From assembly GCF_023499255.1 (NCBI RefSeq), contig NZ_CP092183.1, positions 813,501 through 877,500 on the forward strand: a DNA stretch of 64,000 nucleotides. Direction: 5' to 3'. Origin of the DNA: Couchioplanes caeruleus (GTDB lineage Bacteria; Actinomycetota; Actinomycetes; Mycobacteriales; Micromonosporaceae). The notes under the pieces were generated by a model that worked only from the letters and a program-made list of their open reading frames with translations, had not been told where the DNA came from and did no database searches. The position numbers and the translations under genes were made by a program. Shown piece after piece: positions 16,854 to 24,158 of this stretch. Numbering within the stretch: position 1 is the stretch's first letter; each line of letters begins with the position of its first letter.

Positions 16854-17354
16854 CTAGCCGCGCTTCTTGCGTACGCGATGAAGGCGGAACGGACGACGGA
16901 CCGGAACCCTCGCCGGGGTCTCCCGGGGCGCGGCCGCGCCGGATTCCTGAGGCAGATCCGGTGCGGCGACCGGCGTCGATCCGGCCGGGGTGAGGCGGAC
17001 GACCGCGCAGCCGGTCTCCGCCCACCGCGCGACGACCTCCTCCGTGGTGCCGGCGGCGTTCAGGCGCTTGCCGGCCAGCTGGGGTGCGATCTCCGCCCAG
17101 GCCTCGCTGCCCGGGGTGAGACGCTCCACCTGCGCGTCGGCGATCACGATGAGCCCTCCGGTGTCCCCGCGGAGCCGCACCTGCGCGGACTGTGCCTCGG
17201 CGAGCCCGGGCGCCGCCTGCTCGCCGGGCCCGCTCACCACGACGAGCGATCCGTCGAGCGGCATCACCCACAGCCCTCGTGCGGGACCACCGTCGACGCT
17301 GATCCACGCGATGGCGGCCTTCTTGATGGCCTCGGCCACGAGCTCCGTCGTCAC
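16854..17354 (-). CDS. Conserved hypothetical protein
   Basis: 166 aa from a GTG at 17354. The first about 110 residues look like a small beta-rich fold (GPARGLWVMPLDGSLVVVSGPGEQ, AQVRLRGDTGGLIVIADAQVERL) reminiscent of split-barrel flavin-binding proteins, but no binding motif is clear. The C-terminus is Pro/Arg-rich and basic (ending RKKRG). It abuts the PhzF stop codon (convergent). I do not recognise it, and no function is assigned. Confidence 0.6.
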   Translation of the reverse strand: MTTELVAEAIKKAAIAWISVDGGPARGLWVMPLDGSLVVVSGPGEQAAPGLAEAQSAQVRLRGDTGGLIVIADAQVERLTPGSEAWAEIAPQLAGKRLNAAGTTEEVVARWAETGCAVVRLTPAGSTPVAAPDLPQESGAAAPRETPARVPVRRPFRLHRVRKKRG

Positions 17355-17423
17355 CGGCCCATCTTCTCAGCCCGGCGGTCGCGTCGTCACCGGCCCTTTC
17401 CCGGTCCTGCCGGCCGGGCGGCG

Positions 17424-18122
17424 TCATGTCAGGGCAGGGACGCGGTCCAGCAGATCGACGACCGCGGACAGCGACGGCACGCTCAGGCCGGCGAAGTCGT
17501 CGTCGCGGTTGAAGACGAGGTGGTCGGCCAGGTCGGGAGCGGCCAGCCGGACCGGCGTCATGCCCACCGCGGCCGCGCCGGTGAGCTCGCGGCTGCCACC
17601 GTCGCCCACGTACAGGCAGTCCTCGGGTGCGACTCGCAGCCGCCAGCACGCCTCCAGGTAGATCAGCGGGTCCGGCTTGCACCGGCCCACCTCGACCGAG
17701 AACACGTTGACGTCGAGCAGCGGCGCGATCGGCATGCTCGGCAGGAAGGCCGGCAGCTCATGGGTGCAGTCGCTGATCAGCGCCGTGCGCAGGCCGCGGC
17801 TCTTGACGGCGGTGAGAACGCTCTCAGCGTCGGCGCGCAGCTCGGTGTCGGCGCGCAGCGCATCGACCCGGGCGGGTACGGCGGCCCGCAGTTGCGCAGG
17901 TCGCGGGCTGCCTCCGGCCTGCTCGGTGACCCACCGTAGGGTGGCCTCCGCGGAGCCGAACTGGCCCCGGGCCCGGACCTGGAAGGTGCGGTCCAGCACG
18001 TTCAGCACGGCGTCCGGGTCGCAGCCGAGGGCCCGGGCGATCTCGGCGTGTTGCGGCCCGCGCTTGACGGACCGGGTGAGCGTGCCGAAGAAGTCGAACA
18101 GCACCGCTTGGTACGCGGGCAT
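17424..18122 (-). CDS. HAD-superfamily hydrolase
   Basis: 232 aa. HAD motifs: motif I VLFDFFGTLT, in which the second Asp is replaced by Gly/Thr context (DxFGT type, seen in haloacid-dehalogenase-like members), motif II ALISDCTHE, the Lys in GRCKPDPLIYLEA, and motif IV YVGDGGSREL. A helical cap lies between residues about 20 and 90. Probably a small-molecule phosphatase; the substrate is not predictable. It is a single gene divergent from the EamA transporter. Confidence 0.85.
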   Translation of the reverse strand: MPAYQAVLFDFFGTLTRSVKRGPQHAEIARALGCDPDAVLNVLDRTFQVRARGQFGSAEATLRWVTEQAGGSPRPAQLRAAVPARVDALRADTELRADAESVLTAVKSRGLRTALISDCTHELPAFLPSMPIAPLLDVNVFSVEVGRCKPDPLIYLEACWRLRVAPEDCLYVGDGGSRELTGAAAVGMTPVRLAAPDLADHLVFNRDDDFAGLSVPSLSAVVDLLDRVPALT

Positions 18123-18249
18123 CTAGAAATCACTCTCCAGGGGAATTGACCGATGAGTTCCGGCGGTGAGCGTAACGAGAGCATCACTTTCCGCTCAAAC
18201 GAGGTCGACAAACTGTGACGTGCCGATCTGCGGAAAGCGACGCCGAGGG

Positions 18250-19197
18250 ATGAATACGCGCTCAACACCCGCATTGCTCACCATCGCGGCGCTGACCGTG
18301 GCGGTCCTGGCGGTGTCCTCGTCGGCCCCGCTGATCGCCTTCGCGGCCGCTCCGGCCCTGGCCATCGCGTTCTGGCGCAACAGCCTGGCGTTCGCCGCGC
18401 TGACCCCGATCAGCGCCGGCCCGCGCCGCGCCGAGGTCCGTACGCTGCTCAGCGCCGACGGCATGTACTGCGTCCTCGCCGGCCTGGCCCTGGCCCTGCA
18501 CTTCTCCACCTGGATGCCGAGCGTCCAGCTCGGCTCGGTGGCGACCGCCACGGCGCTCGTCGCGACCCAGCCGGTGTGGCAGGGCCTGATCGCCGTCGCC
18601 GTGGGCGGCCGCAGCGCAGCGCCGTCCCGGACCGCCTGGATCGGCATCGTGCTGGCCGTCGCAGGCGTCGCCTGGGCCACCGGCGTGGACATCGGGGTGT
18701 CCGCCCAGGCGGTCCTCGCCGACGTGCTCGCCCTCATCGGCGCGATGGCCGCGGCCGTCTACACCGCGTTCGGGGAACGGGCCCGCAGACGGCTCAGCAC
18801 GACGACATACACCTGGAGCTGCTACGGGACCTGCGCGGCGGTGCTGCTGGTGGTCTGCCTCATCGGCGGCGTACGCCTCACCGGCTACGACGGCCGTACG
18901 TGGGCGGCGATCCTGGCTCTCGTGGTGGGAGCCCAGCTGCTCGGGCACTCGATGTTCAACTATGCGCTGCACCATGTGTCGGCCACGACGGTCAGCGTGC
19001 TGATCCTGCTGGAGGTGCCGGGGGCGGCGCTGCTGGCCTGGGCATGGCTGGGGCAGGTGCCGCGCGCCGAGGCGTTGCCGGGGCTCGCGGTGCTGGTGGC
19101 GGGGGTTGCGGTGGTGATCCTCGGCGGCGCCCGCAGGCGGAACGGCCGCCCGGCGAGCGCGTCGCTGGCCGAGGCCGCTGATCCGGAGCGGGCCTGA
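18250..19197 (+). CDS. EamA/DMT-family transporter
   Basis: 315 aa with ten predicted membrane helices in two EamA repeats (for example LAIAFWRNSLAFAAL, LVATQPVWQGLIAV, VLILLEVPGAALLAWAWLG). The FWRN and PVW elements are typical of drug/metabolite exporters. The ATG at 18250 is preferred to an upstream GTG because hydrophobic sequence starts soon after it and GGAAAG lies upstream. The substrate is unknown. Confidence 0.85.
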   Translation: MNTRSTPALLTIAALTVAVLAVSSSAPLIAFAAAPALAIAFWRNSLAFAALTPISAGPRRAEVRTLLSADGMYCVLAGLALALHFSTWMPSVQLGSVATATALVATQPVWQGLIAVAVGGRSAAPSRTAWIGIVLAVAGVAWATGVDIGVSAQAVLADVLALIGAMAAAVYTAFGERARRRLSTTTYTWSCYGTCAAVLLVVCLIGGVRLTGYDGRTWAAILALVVGAQLLGHSMFNYALHHVSATTVSVLILLEVPGAALLAWAWLGQVPRAEALPGLAVLVAGVAVVILGGARRRNGRPASASLAEAADPERA

Positions 19198-19285
19198 CTG
19201 ACGCCCGCCGGCTTCCCTTGGCCGGCCGGCCTTCCCGGACGGCCTCACGGCTTGTCTGCCGGCCTCGCGTTTTTCCGCTCGCCGT

Positions 19286-19365
19286 GCGGCTTTCTGTCGG
19301 GCATCGCGGCTTTCTGCCCGGTTTCGCAGCTTTCTGTCGGGCCTCGCGGTTTTCTGTCGGCCCGG
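19286..19365. repeat. 20-bp tandem repeat, 4 copies
   Basis: Four head-to-tail copies of a unit like GCGGCTTTCTGTCGGGCATC, with 2-5 changes per copy, begin about 90 bp after the EamA stop. The period is not a multiple of 3. Confidence 0.85.
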
Positions 19366-19445
19366 CGCGCATGGCGTCGCGGGGTGGATCAGCGTCGTTG
19401 AACCCTGGCGAACTGCCGCCCCGCGCGGTAGAGAGGGGGGATGCG

Positions 19446-20081
19446 ATGCACCGCTGTCCATGTCTGCTCGGCGGGCTGCTGCTCGGGGCGGTGCTCATGA
19501 CCGCGGCCTGCCAGCCCCCGGAGCCGCCCCAGCCCGGCATCGTCGGCGGCTGGACCACGGCGGGCTGCGAGTTCACGCGTACGCCCGAGACCGTCACCGT
19601 GGCCGGCCACACCATGCCGGCCACCCCCGCCGCCCTGGCGGAGGCCATGAACCGCATCGACGTGGGCGGCCGCACGGACCACGCCGCCAGCTACGCGGGC
19701 CTCGAGGTCGACCAGCAACGGGTACGCGCCATCGTCTACCGCGTACCGTCCGCCCCGTTCGACGACTTCATCCGCCAGTCGGCCGAGGACACCTGCATCT
19801 TCGTACGCGACGCGCCGTACAGCCTGCAGGACCTCACCGCCTGGCACGACCGCGTCCTCGCCGACCTCGAAGCCTGGCGCGCCCGAGGCATCCGCATCTC
19901 CACGATCGCGGCCCGCCACGACGGCGCGGGCGTCGAGATCGGCACCCAGGACGTGTCCCGCGCCCGCCAGGCCCTGCCCCGCCACTACGGGCGGAACGCT
20001 CCGCTGATCTTCGTGGAGGAAGGGCCGGTGACCCCGCTGGCCAGCCCCGGTTTCCCGGCTGCCCCGCAACAGGGCGGCTGA
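19446..20081 (+). CDS. Putative secreted lipoprotein
   Basis: 211 aa. A short basic start (MHR) and hydrophobic core (LLGGLLLGAVLM) lead to Cys22 in TAACQPP, an acceptable lipobox without Leu at -3. The mature part has conserved Cys pairs (GCEFTRTPE and DTCIFVRDAP) and no recognised domain. It is preceded by a G-rich SD (about 19434-19439). It lies between two tandem-repeat arrays. Predicted to be anchored to the outer face of the membrane; role unknown. Confidence 0.65.
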   Translation: MHRCPCLLGGLLLGAVLMTAACQPPEPPQPGIVGGWTTAGCEFTRTPETVTVAGHTMPATPAALAEAMNRIDVGGRTDHAASYAGLEVDQQRVRAIVYRVPSAPFDDFIRQSAEDTCIFVRDAPYSLQDLTAWHDRVLADLEAWRARGIRISTIAARHDGAGVEIGTQDVSRARQALPRHYGRNAPLIFVEEGPVTPLASPGFPAAPQQGG

Positions 20082-20176
20082 GCGGCCGCCTTCCGGCTTG
20101 GCTTCCCACCGGCCTGGCTTTCCGGGCGGCTTGGCTTTCCGGGCGGCCCGGCTTTCCGGCAGCTCCGGTTCTTTCG

Positions 20177-20295
20177 GCCGCCCGCTCGGTCCGGCCGCCC
20201 GCTCGGTCCGGCCGCCCGCTCGGTCCGGCCGCCCGCTCGGTCCGGCTACCCGCTTGGTCCGGCCGCCCGCGCGCTCCGGCGAATCCCTCGGTCCG
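20177..20295. repeat. 17-bp tandem repeat, 7 copies
   Basis: Seven copies of GCCGCCCGCTCGGTCCG; the first four are identical and the last three diverged. The array ends 2 bp from the stop of the DUF4190 gene (20297). Confidence 0.92.
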
Positions 20296-20296
20296 G

Positions 20297-20812
20297 TCAG
20301 AACGTGCTGGTCGAATTGTCCGAGATGATGGCGATCACCAGAACCGCACCCAGGAGCAGTGCGACGCCCGTGACGATCCAGCCGATGATGATGCCGGCCA
20401 GCGCCATCCCGGCGCCGTTCGCCCCGGACCGCCGGATCCGCCGGCGCGCGACATGCCCGAAGATCGCCCCGAGCACGCCGAGCAGGCCGCCGACACCCCA
20501 GCCGCACAGCCCGGCGATCGAGGCGCAGGAGACGACCAGCGAGGCGATCGCGAGGCCCTCGGTGGGTCGCGGGGCCGCCTGATATCCGTACGGGCTGCCG
20601 GCGTACCCGTAGTCGTACGGCTGCGGCGCCGCAGCGTACGGAACCGGCGGCGGAGCGTACGGAAAAGGAGCCGGCGCCTGGGCCGCGTAAGGGTCGTGAG
20701 CCGGCGGGTACGACGGATGCGGCTGCAGGTCGGGCGGCTGGTACGGCTGCACGGGCGGATCCGGCGGCGGCAGGTAGGTGCCGTCCGGACCGGACGTCGG
20801 TGGGTAGGTCAC
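20297..20812 (-). CDS. DUF4190 membrane protein (copy 1)
   Basis: 171 aa. A Pro/Tyr-rich cytosolic N-terminus (1 to about 85, PPxxPYxxP-type repeats) is followed by two membrane helices of the DUF4190 domain (LAIASLVVSCASIAGLCGWGVGGLLGVLGAIFGHVA and GAGMALAGIIIGWIVTGVALLL blocks). The GHVARRRIR turn between them is the family signature. Starts at GTG 20812 with GGAGG upstream. A paralogue lies 1.6 kb away (22448-22954). Function unknown. Confidence 0.85.
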   Translation of the reverse strand: MTYPPTSGPDGTYLPPPDPPVQPYQPPDLQPHPSYPPAHDPYAAQAPAPFPYAPPPVPYAAAPQPYDYGYAGSPYGYQAAPRPTEGLAIASLVVSCASIAGLCGWGVGGLLGVLGAIFGHVARRRIRRSGANGAGMALAGIIIGWIVTGVALLLGAVLVIAIISDNSTSTF

Positions 20813-21272
20813 GTGATGCCTCCGTCCAGCCCGCGTGTCGCCACCCGGAAGCTCCTGCCCTCAGGTCGCCACCCGAGAATAGAAGCCCGTGTCATCAGGC
20901 TCGTCGGCCGACCACCCGATGCGGGTCCTGGCCGCGGCTGATATCGCGTGCTGCCGGCCGCCTTCGAGCCGGTCGCGGTTCGTGTCCCGCTGCCCTCGAG
21001 CCGGTTGCGGTTCGTGTCCGTGCGCCGGCTGTCCGGGTTCGCGCTCACCTCCGGGGTACGCCACAGGCGGGGTGATGTTTGCCCCGGTGCGCGGGAGCGG
21101 GCAGGATCGCCGCATGGTCTTCGACGCCCGTTCCGCGAGTGGCAGCCGGTCGAGGCGGGACGCGACGCGTCCCGCGGCCGGACGCCGGCCCCGGTCCGCC
21201 ACTTCCGCCGCCGACTCCGAGCCGGCCGCGTCGTCGTTCGAGGACCCCGGCACGGAAGCGGAGGAGGCCCCC
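20813..21272. other. Gap without a supported gene
   Basis: 460 bp between a DUF4190 gene and the SDR gene. It contains a twice-repeated CTCGAGCCGGT(C/T)GCGGTTCGTGTC-like block around 20965-21020 and a reading frame continuous with the SDR, but no supported start or domain. I see no RNA gene. Confidence 0.3.
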
Positions 21273-22034
21273 GTGACGCTGCGCCTGGATGGCAAGGTCG
21301 CCCTGGTGACGGGCGCGGGCAGCCCGGACGGCATCGGGTACGCGACGGCTCGACGCCTGCGCGACCTCGGCGCCCGGGTGGCGATCGTGTCCACCACCCG
21401 TCGCATCCACGAACGGGCGACCGAGCTGGGCGTGACCGGCTTCGTCGCGGACCTGACCGACGAGGCGGAGGTGGGCGCCCTCGCGGACGCGATCGCCGAC
21501 CAGCTCGGCGACGTCGAGGTCCTGGTCAACAACGCGGGCCTGGCGAGCCGCACCAGCCCGGAGGTCCTCCGCCCGGTCGCCCAACTGACGTACGACGAAT
21601 GGCGAGCGGAGATCGACCGCAACCTGAGCACCGCGTTCCTGTGCAGCCGAGCGTTCGTGGGCGGCATGTCGGAACAGGGCTGGGGCCGCATCGTCAACCT
21701 CGCCGCGACCGCCGGCCCGATCAACGCCCTCCCGACCGAAGCGGCGTACGCGGCCGCGAAGGCGGGCGTGGTCGGCCTGACCCGCGCCCTGGCCATGGAG
21801 CTCGTGGCGGACGGCATCAACGTCAACTGCGTCGCGCCGGGCACGATCTACACGGCGGCGTCCACGGTCACAGAGATCAAGCAGGGTCTCGGTACGCCGA
21901 TCGGCCGCCCGGGCACCCCCGACGAGGTGGCAGCGGCGATCGCGTTCCTGTGCTCGCCGGCGGCCTCGTACATCACGGGCCAGATGCTGGTGGTGGACGG
22001 CGGCAACAGCGTCCGCGAGGCCGAATTCCGCTGA
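21273..22034 (+). CDS. Short-chain dehydrogenase/reductase
   Basis: 253 aa. Rossmann NAD(P)-binding loop [10 protein letters not shown] (about residues 12-21, two residues longer than the usual TGxxxGIG), NNAG motif ([10 protein letters not shown]), catalytic YAAAK (Tyr about 158, Lys about 162) and a C-terminal GQMLVVDGG as in FabG-like enzymes. The residue 13 positions before Tyr, normally the catalytic Ser, is Thr (LAATAGP). The GTG at 21273 has GAGGAGG 5-6 nt upstream. Substrate unknown; there is no fatty-acid context. Confidence 0.88.
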   Translation: MTLRLDGKVALVTGAGSPDGIGYATARRLRDLGARVAIVSTTRRIHERATELGVTGFVADLTDEAEVGALADAIADQLGDVEVLVNNAGLASRTSPEVLRPVAQLTYDEWRAEIDRNLSTAFLCSRAFVGGMSEQGWGRIVNLAATAGPINALPTEAAYAAAKAGVVGLTRALAMELVADGINVNCVAPGTIYTAASTVTEIKQGLGTPIGRPGTPDEVAAAIAFLCSPAASYITGQMLVVDGGNSVREAEFR

Positions 22035-22234
22035 TCGCGGCTCAGCCGGTCGTGGGGAGCGACCTCGCCGGTCCCGTCAGCGGCCTCGCCACTCGCAAGG
22101 AGCGATTCCGGTCTGCCGGCCGCGGTCTGCTGGCCGCTCCCGCCCGTCCGCGTCCGTTCCCGGAGCGTCGGCAGTCTGGCCAGCCGCTCATCGTCGGCCC
22201 GGATGTGCGGCGGCGCGAGCAGACCGCGTCCCGC

Positions 22235-22360
22235 TGACCCACCCGCGGAGGCGTCGAGCGGGCCGTGCGTCGTTGATCCACCGTGGCGGCGCCGAGCGGA
22301 CCGCGCCTCGTTGACCCACCGTGGCGGCGTCGAGCAGGCCGCGCCCGTTGACACACCGGG
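22235..22360. repeat. About 38-bp tandem repeat, 3.3 copies
   Basis: Units starting TGACCCAC at 22235, 22274, 22312 and 22349 (spacings 39, 38, 37), each carrying CG(T/C)GGCGGCG(T/C)CGAGC. They lie in the 413-bp gap between the SDR and the second DUF4190 gene; the rest of that gap holds nothing I recognise. Confidence 0.8.
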
Positions 22361-22447
22361 GGCCCGGCGGAGGCAGAGCCGCCCCGCTCCGCTCCGGCGA
22401 GTCGGGGATGAGGCCCGGCGCACCGTGGTCCGCCGGGCGCTCCCGCG

Positions 22448-22954
22448 TCAGTACGTCGACGTGCTGCTCGACCCGATCGCGAAGATCACGACCACGATGT
22501 AGAACGCGCAGATCAGCAGGTACACGCTGGTGATGATGTAGCTGAGCCAGAGCCCCGCCGTCGCCAGCCCGTCCCCGGACTCGCCGGTGCTGCGGATCTG
22601 CTTCTTCGCCACGTGCCCCATCACGATGCCGGCGGGCGCGAACACGAAGGCGAACACCAGGCTGAGGATCGCCATGGTGTTGGTCGGCGCGGGCATCTGC
22701 GCGTACGGCGGCTGCGCGTACGGCTGACCGTAGCCGGGCTGCCCGTACTGCTGCTGCCCGTACGGCTGCCCACTCGACGGTGCCCCGTACGGCGACTGCT
22801 GCCCGTACGGCTGCCCACTCGACGGCGCCCCGCTGGCCGGAGTCGCATACGGATCCTGCGAGTACGGCGAGTTGGGGTCGTAGGACGGCTGCTGCCCGTA
22901 GGGCTGCTGGGGCTGATATGGGTCCGGCGTGCCACCGGGCGGCGGGTAAGTCAT
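22448..22954 (-). CDS. DUF4190 membrane protein (copy 2)
   Basis: 168 aa. The N-terminal about 95 residues are Gln/Tyr/Pro-rich with SSGQPYGQQ-type repeats. The C-terminal DUF4190 part (MAILSLVFAFVFAPAGIVMGHVA, then KKQIRSTGESGDGLATAGL and a second helix) has the family GHVAKKQIR turn. Starts at ATG 22954 with AGGAGG upstream. It shares architecture and the C-terminal STSTF/STSTY end with copy 1, so the pair is probably an old duplication. Confidence 0.85.
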   Translation of the reverse strand: MTYPPPGGTPDPYQPQQPYGQQPSYDPNSPYSQDPYATPASGAPSSGQPYGQQSPYGAPSSGQPYGQQQYGQPGYGQPYAQPPYAQMPAPTNTMAILSLVFAFVFAPAGIVMGHVAKKQIRSTGESGDGLATAGLWLSYIITSVYLLICAFYIVVVIFAIGSSSTSTY

Positions 22955-23126
22955 TCAAGGTCCTCCTAGTTCACCCGGCACCGTACTAGCCGGAGCGACG
23001 ATCGGGGCACCCGCGCCTGCGTGTCTGACCCCTTCCGTCCCACGTCACGCCCCGATCCACCCCCGGAACCACTCCCGACGCCGCCCCAGCGACCCCCGGC
23101 CCGCCGATGCATCGGACCGCGAACCA

Positions 23127-23260
23127 CCGACGCAGCCGACGCCCCCGCCAGCCGGCCGTGGCCTGCCGACGCAGCCGACGCCCCGCCAGCCGGCCGTGGG
23201 CTGCCGACATAGCCGACGCCCCGCCAGCCGGCCGTGGCCTGCCGACGCAGCCAGCCCCCC
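23127..23260. repeat. 38-bp tandem repeat, 3.5 copies
   Basis: Units beginning CCGACGCAGCCGACGCC at about 23127, 23166, 23204 and 23242 (last one partial) in the 490-bp gap 22955-23444. The remaining gap sequence is C/G-rich with no gene seen. Confidence 0.85.
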
Positions 23261-23386
23261 GCTAGCCGCCCTGCCGTAGCCGCCGTCCCGGTAGCCGGCC
23301 GGGCCAGCCGATGCAGCCGGCGTCCCGGTCCAGCCGGCGTCCGCGATCCAACCGGCCCGTGGTGCGCCGATGCAGCGGGCGACCGC

Positions 23387-23444
23387 GTGCCGGTCCAGCG
23401 AGCGTGCCGGTCCAGCGAGCGTGCCGGTCCAGCGAGCGTGCCGA
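23387..23444. repeat. 17-bp tandem repeat, 3.5 copies
   Basis: Three identical copies of GTGCCGGTCCAGCGAGC and a partial fourth. The array runs up to the stop codon of the CoA-binding protein gene. Confidence 0.9.
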
Positions 23445-23852
23445 TCAGGTCAGCTTCGTGAGGTTGCCGACGGCCCGCTCCACGGCCAGGCAGCGGTCCT
23501 CGACGTAGTCCATGCCCGCCTCGGTGGCGATGCGCCGCGCTTCGGCCGAGACGATGCCGGTCTGCAGCCAGACCGCCGGCGCGTCGATCGCCGCGGCTTG
23601 GCGCACAATCTCCACGGCGTCGGCAGCGGGTCGGAAGATGTCGACCAGGTCGACCGGCTCGGGCAGGTCGGCCAGCGTAGGCACCGTCTTCACCCCGAAC
23701 ACCTCGTCCACGAACGGGTTGACCGGGATGATCGTCCAGCCGTGCCGGAGCATCTGCAGCGGTACGGAGTGCGCCGGCTTGGAAGGATCACGAGAAGCGC
23801 CGACGACGGCAATGACGTTCGCTTCGGCCAGGATCTGCTGAGCACTCCTCAT
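23445..23852 (-). CDS. CoA-binding domain protein (YccU-like)
   Basis: 135 aa single Rossmann-type CoA-binding domain: VIAVVGASRDPSKPAHSV (nucleotide loop), then GWTIIPVNPFVDEVFG, and VDLVDIFRPAADAVEIVRQ and AVWLQTGIVSAEARRIA. Similar small proteins occur widely as stand-alone relatives of succinyl-CoA ligase alpha N-domains; their role is unclear. Starts at ATG 23852. The tandem array directly follows its stop. Confidence 0.88.
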   Translation of the reverse strand: MRSAQQILAEANVIAVVGASRDPSKPAHSVPLQMLRHGWTIIPVNPFVDEVFGVKTVPTLADLPEPVDLVDIFRPAADAVEIVRQAAAIDAPAVWLQTGIVSAEARRIATEAGMDYVEDRCLAVERAVGNLTKLT

Positions 23853-24158
23853 CCCCCGACTCTAGTCACCGCTGGCCGCCCCTCACCGCAAACGATCGCC
23901 GACCGAACCCGAATCCCGCAGCTCGCGCGCCCTCGCGACCTGCGCACCCCCGCGCCCCGCGCGCGCCCGCAGCCCGCGCGGCGGGCAGCACCCGCACCCC
24001 GCGGCGCACCCCAGCGGCTGCACAGCACGCGCACCCCAGCGCCGCACAGCACGGACAGGCCGTGCCACCCCGCGCCCCCGGCCGGCGCACCCTCGCGGCC
24101 GCGCGCAGCGAACTCAGATCACCGCAGGTGAACCCGCCGCGCCGGTGAAGACGAGCCG
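23853..24158. other. Gap of C-rich, irregularly repetitive DNA
   Basis: 306 bp with many GCGCACCCC/CAGCGCCGCACAG-like words around 23930-24060 and no supported gene, promoter or terminator. Confidence 0.35.

Noticed and set aside
20177..23444. CRISPR array
   Set aside because: Units are directly tandem with no unique spacers, unit sequences differ between arrays, and no cas genes are present. The Cas4-like nuclease at 31.5 kb is a generic RecB-family protein.
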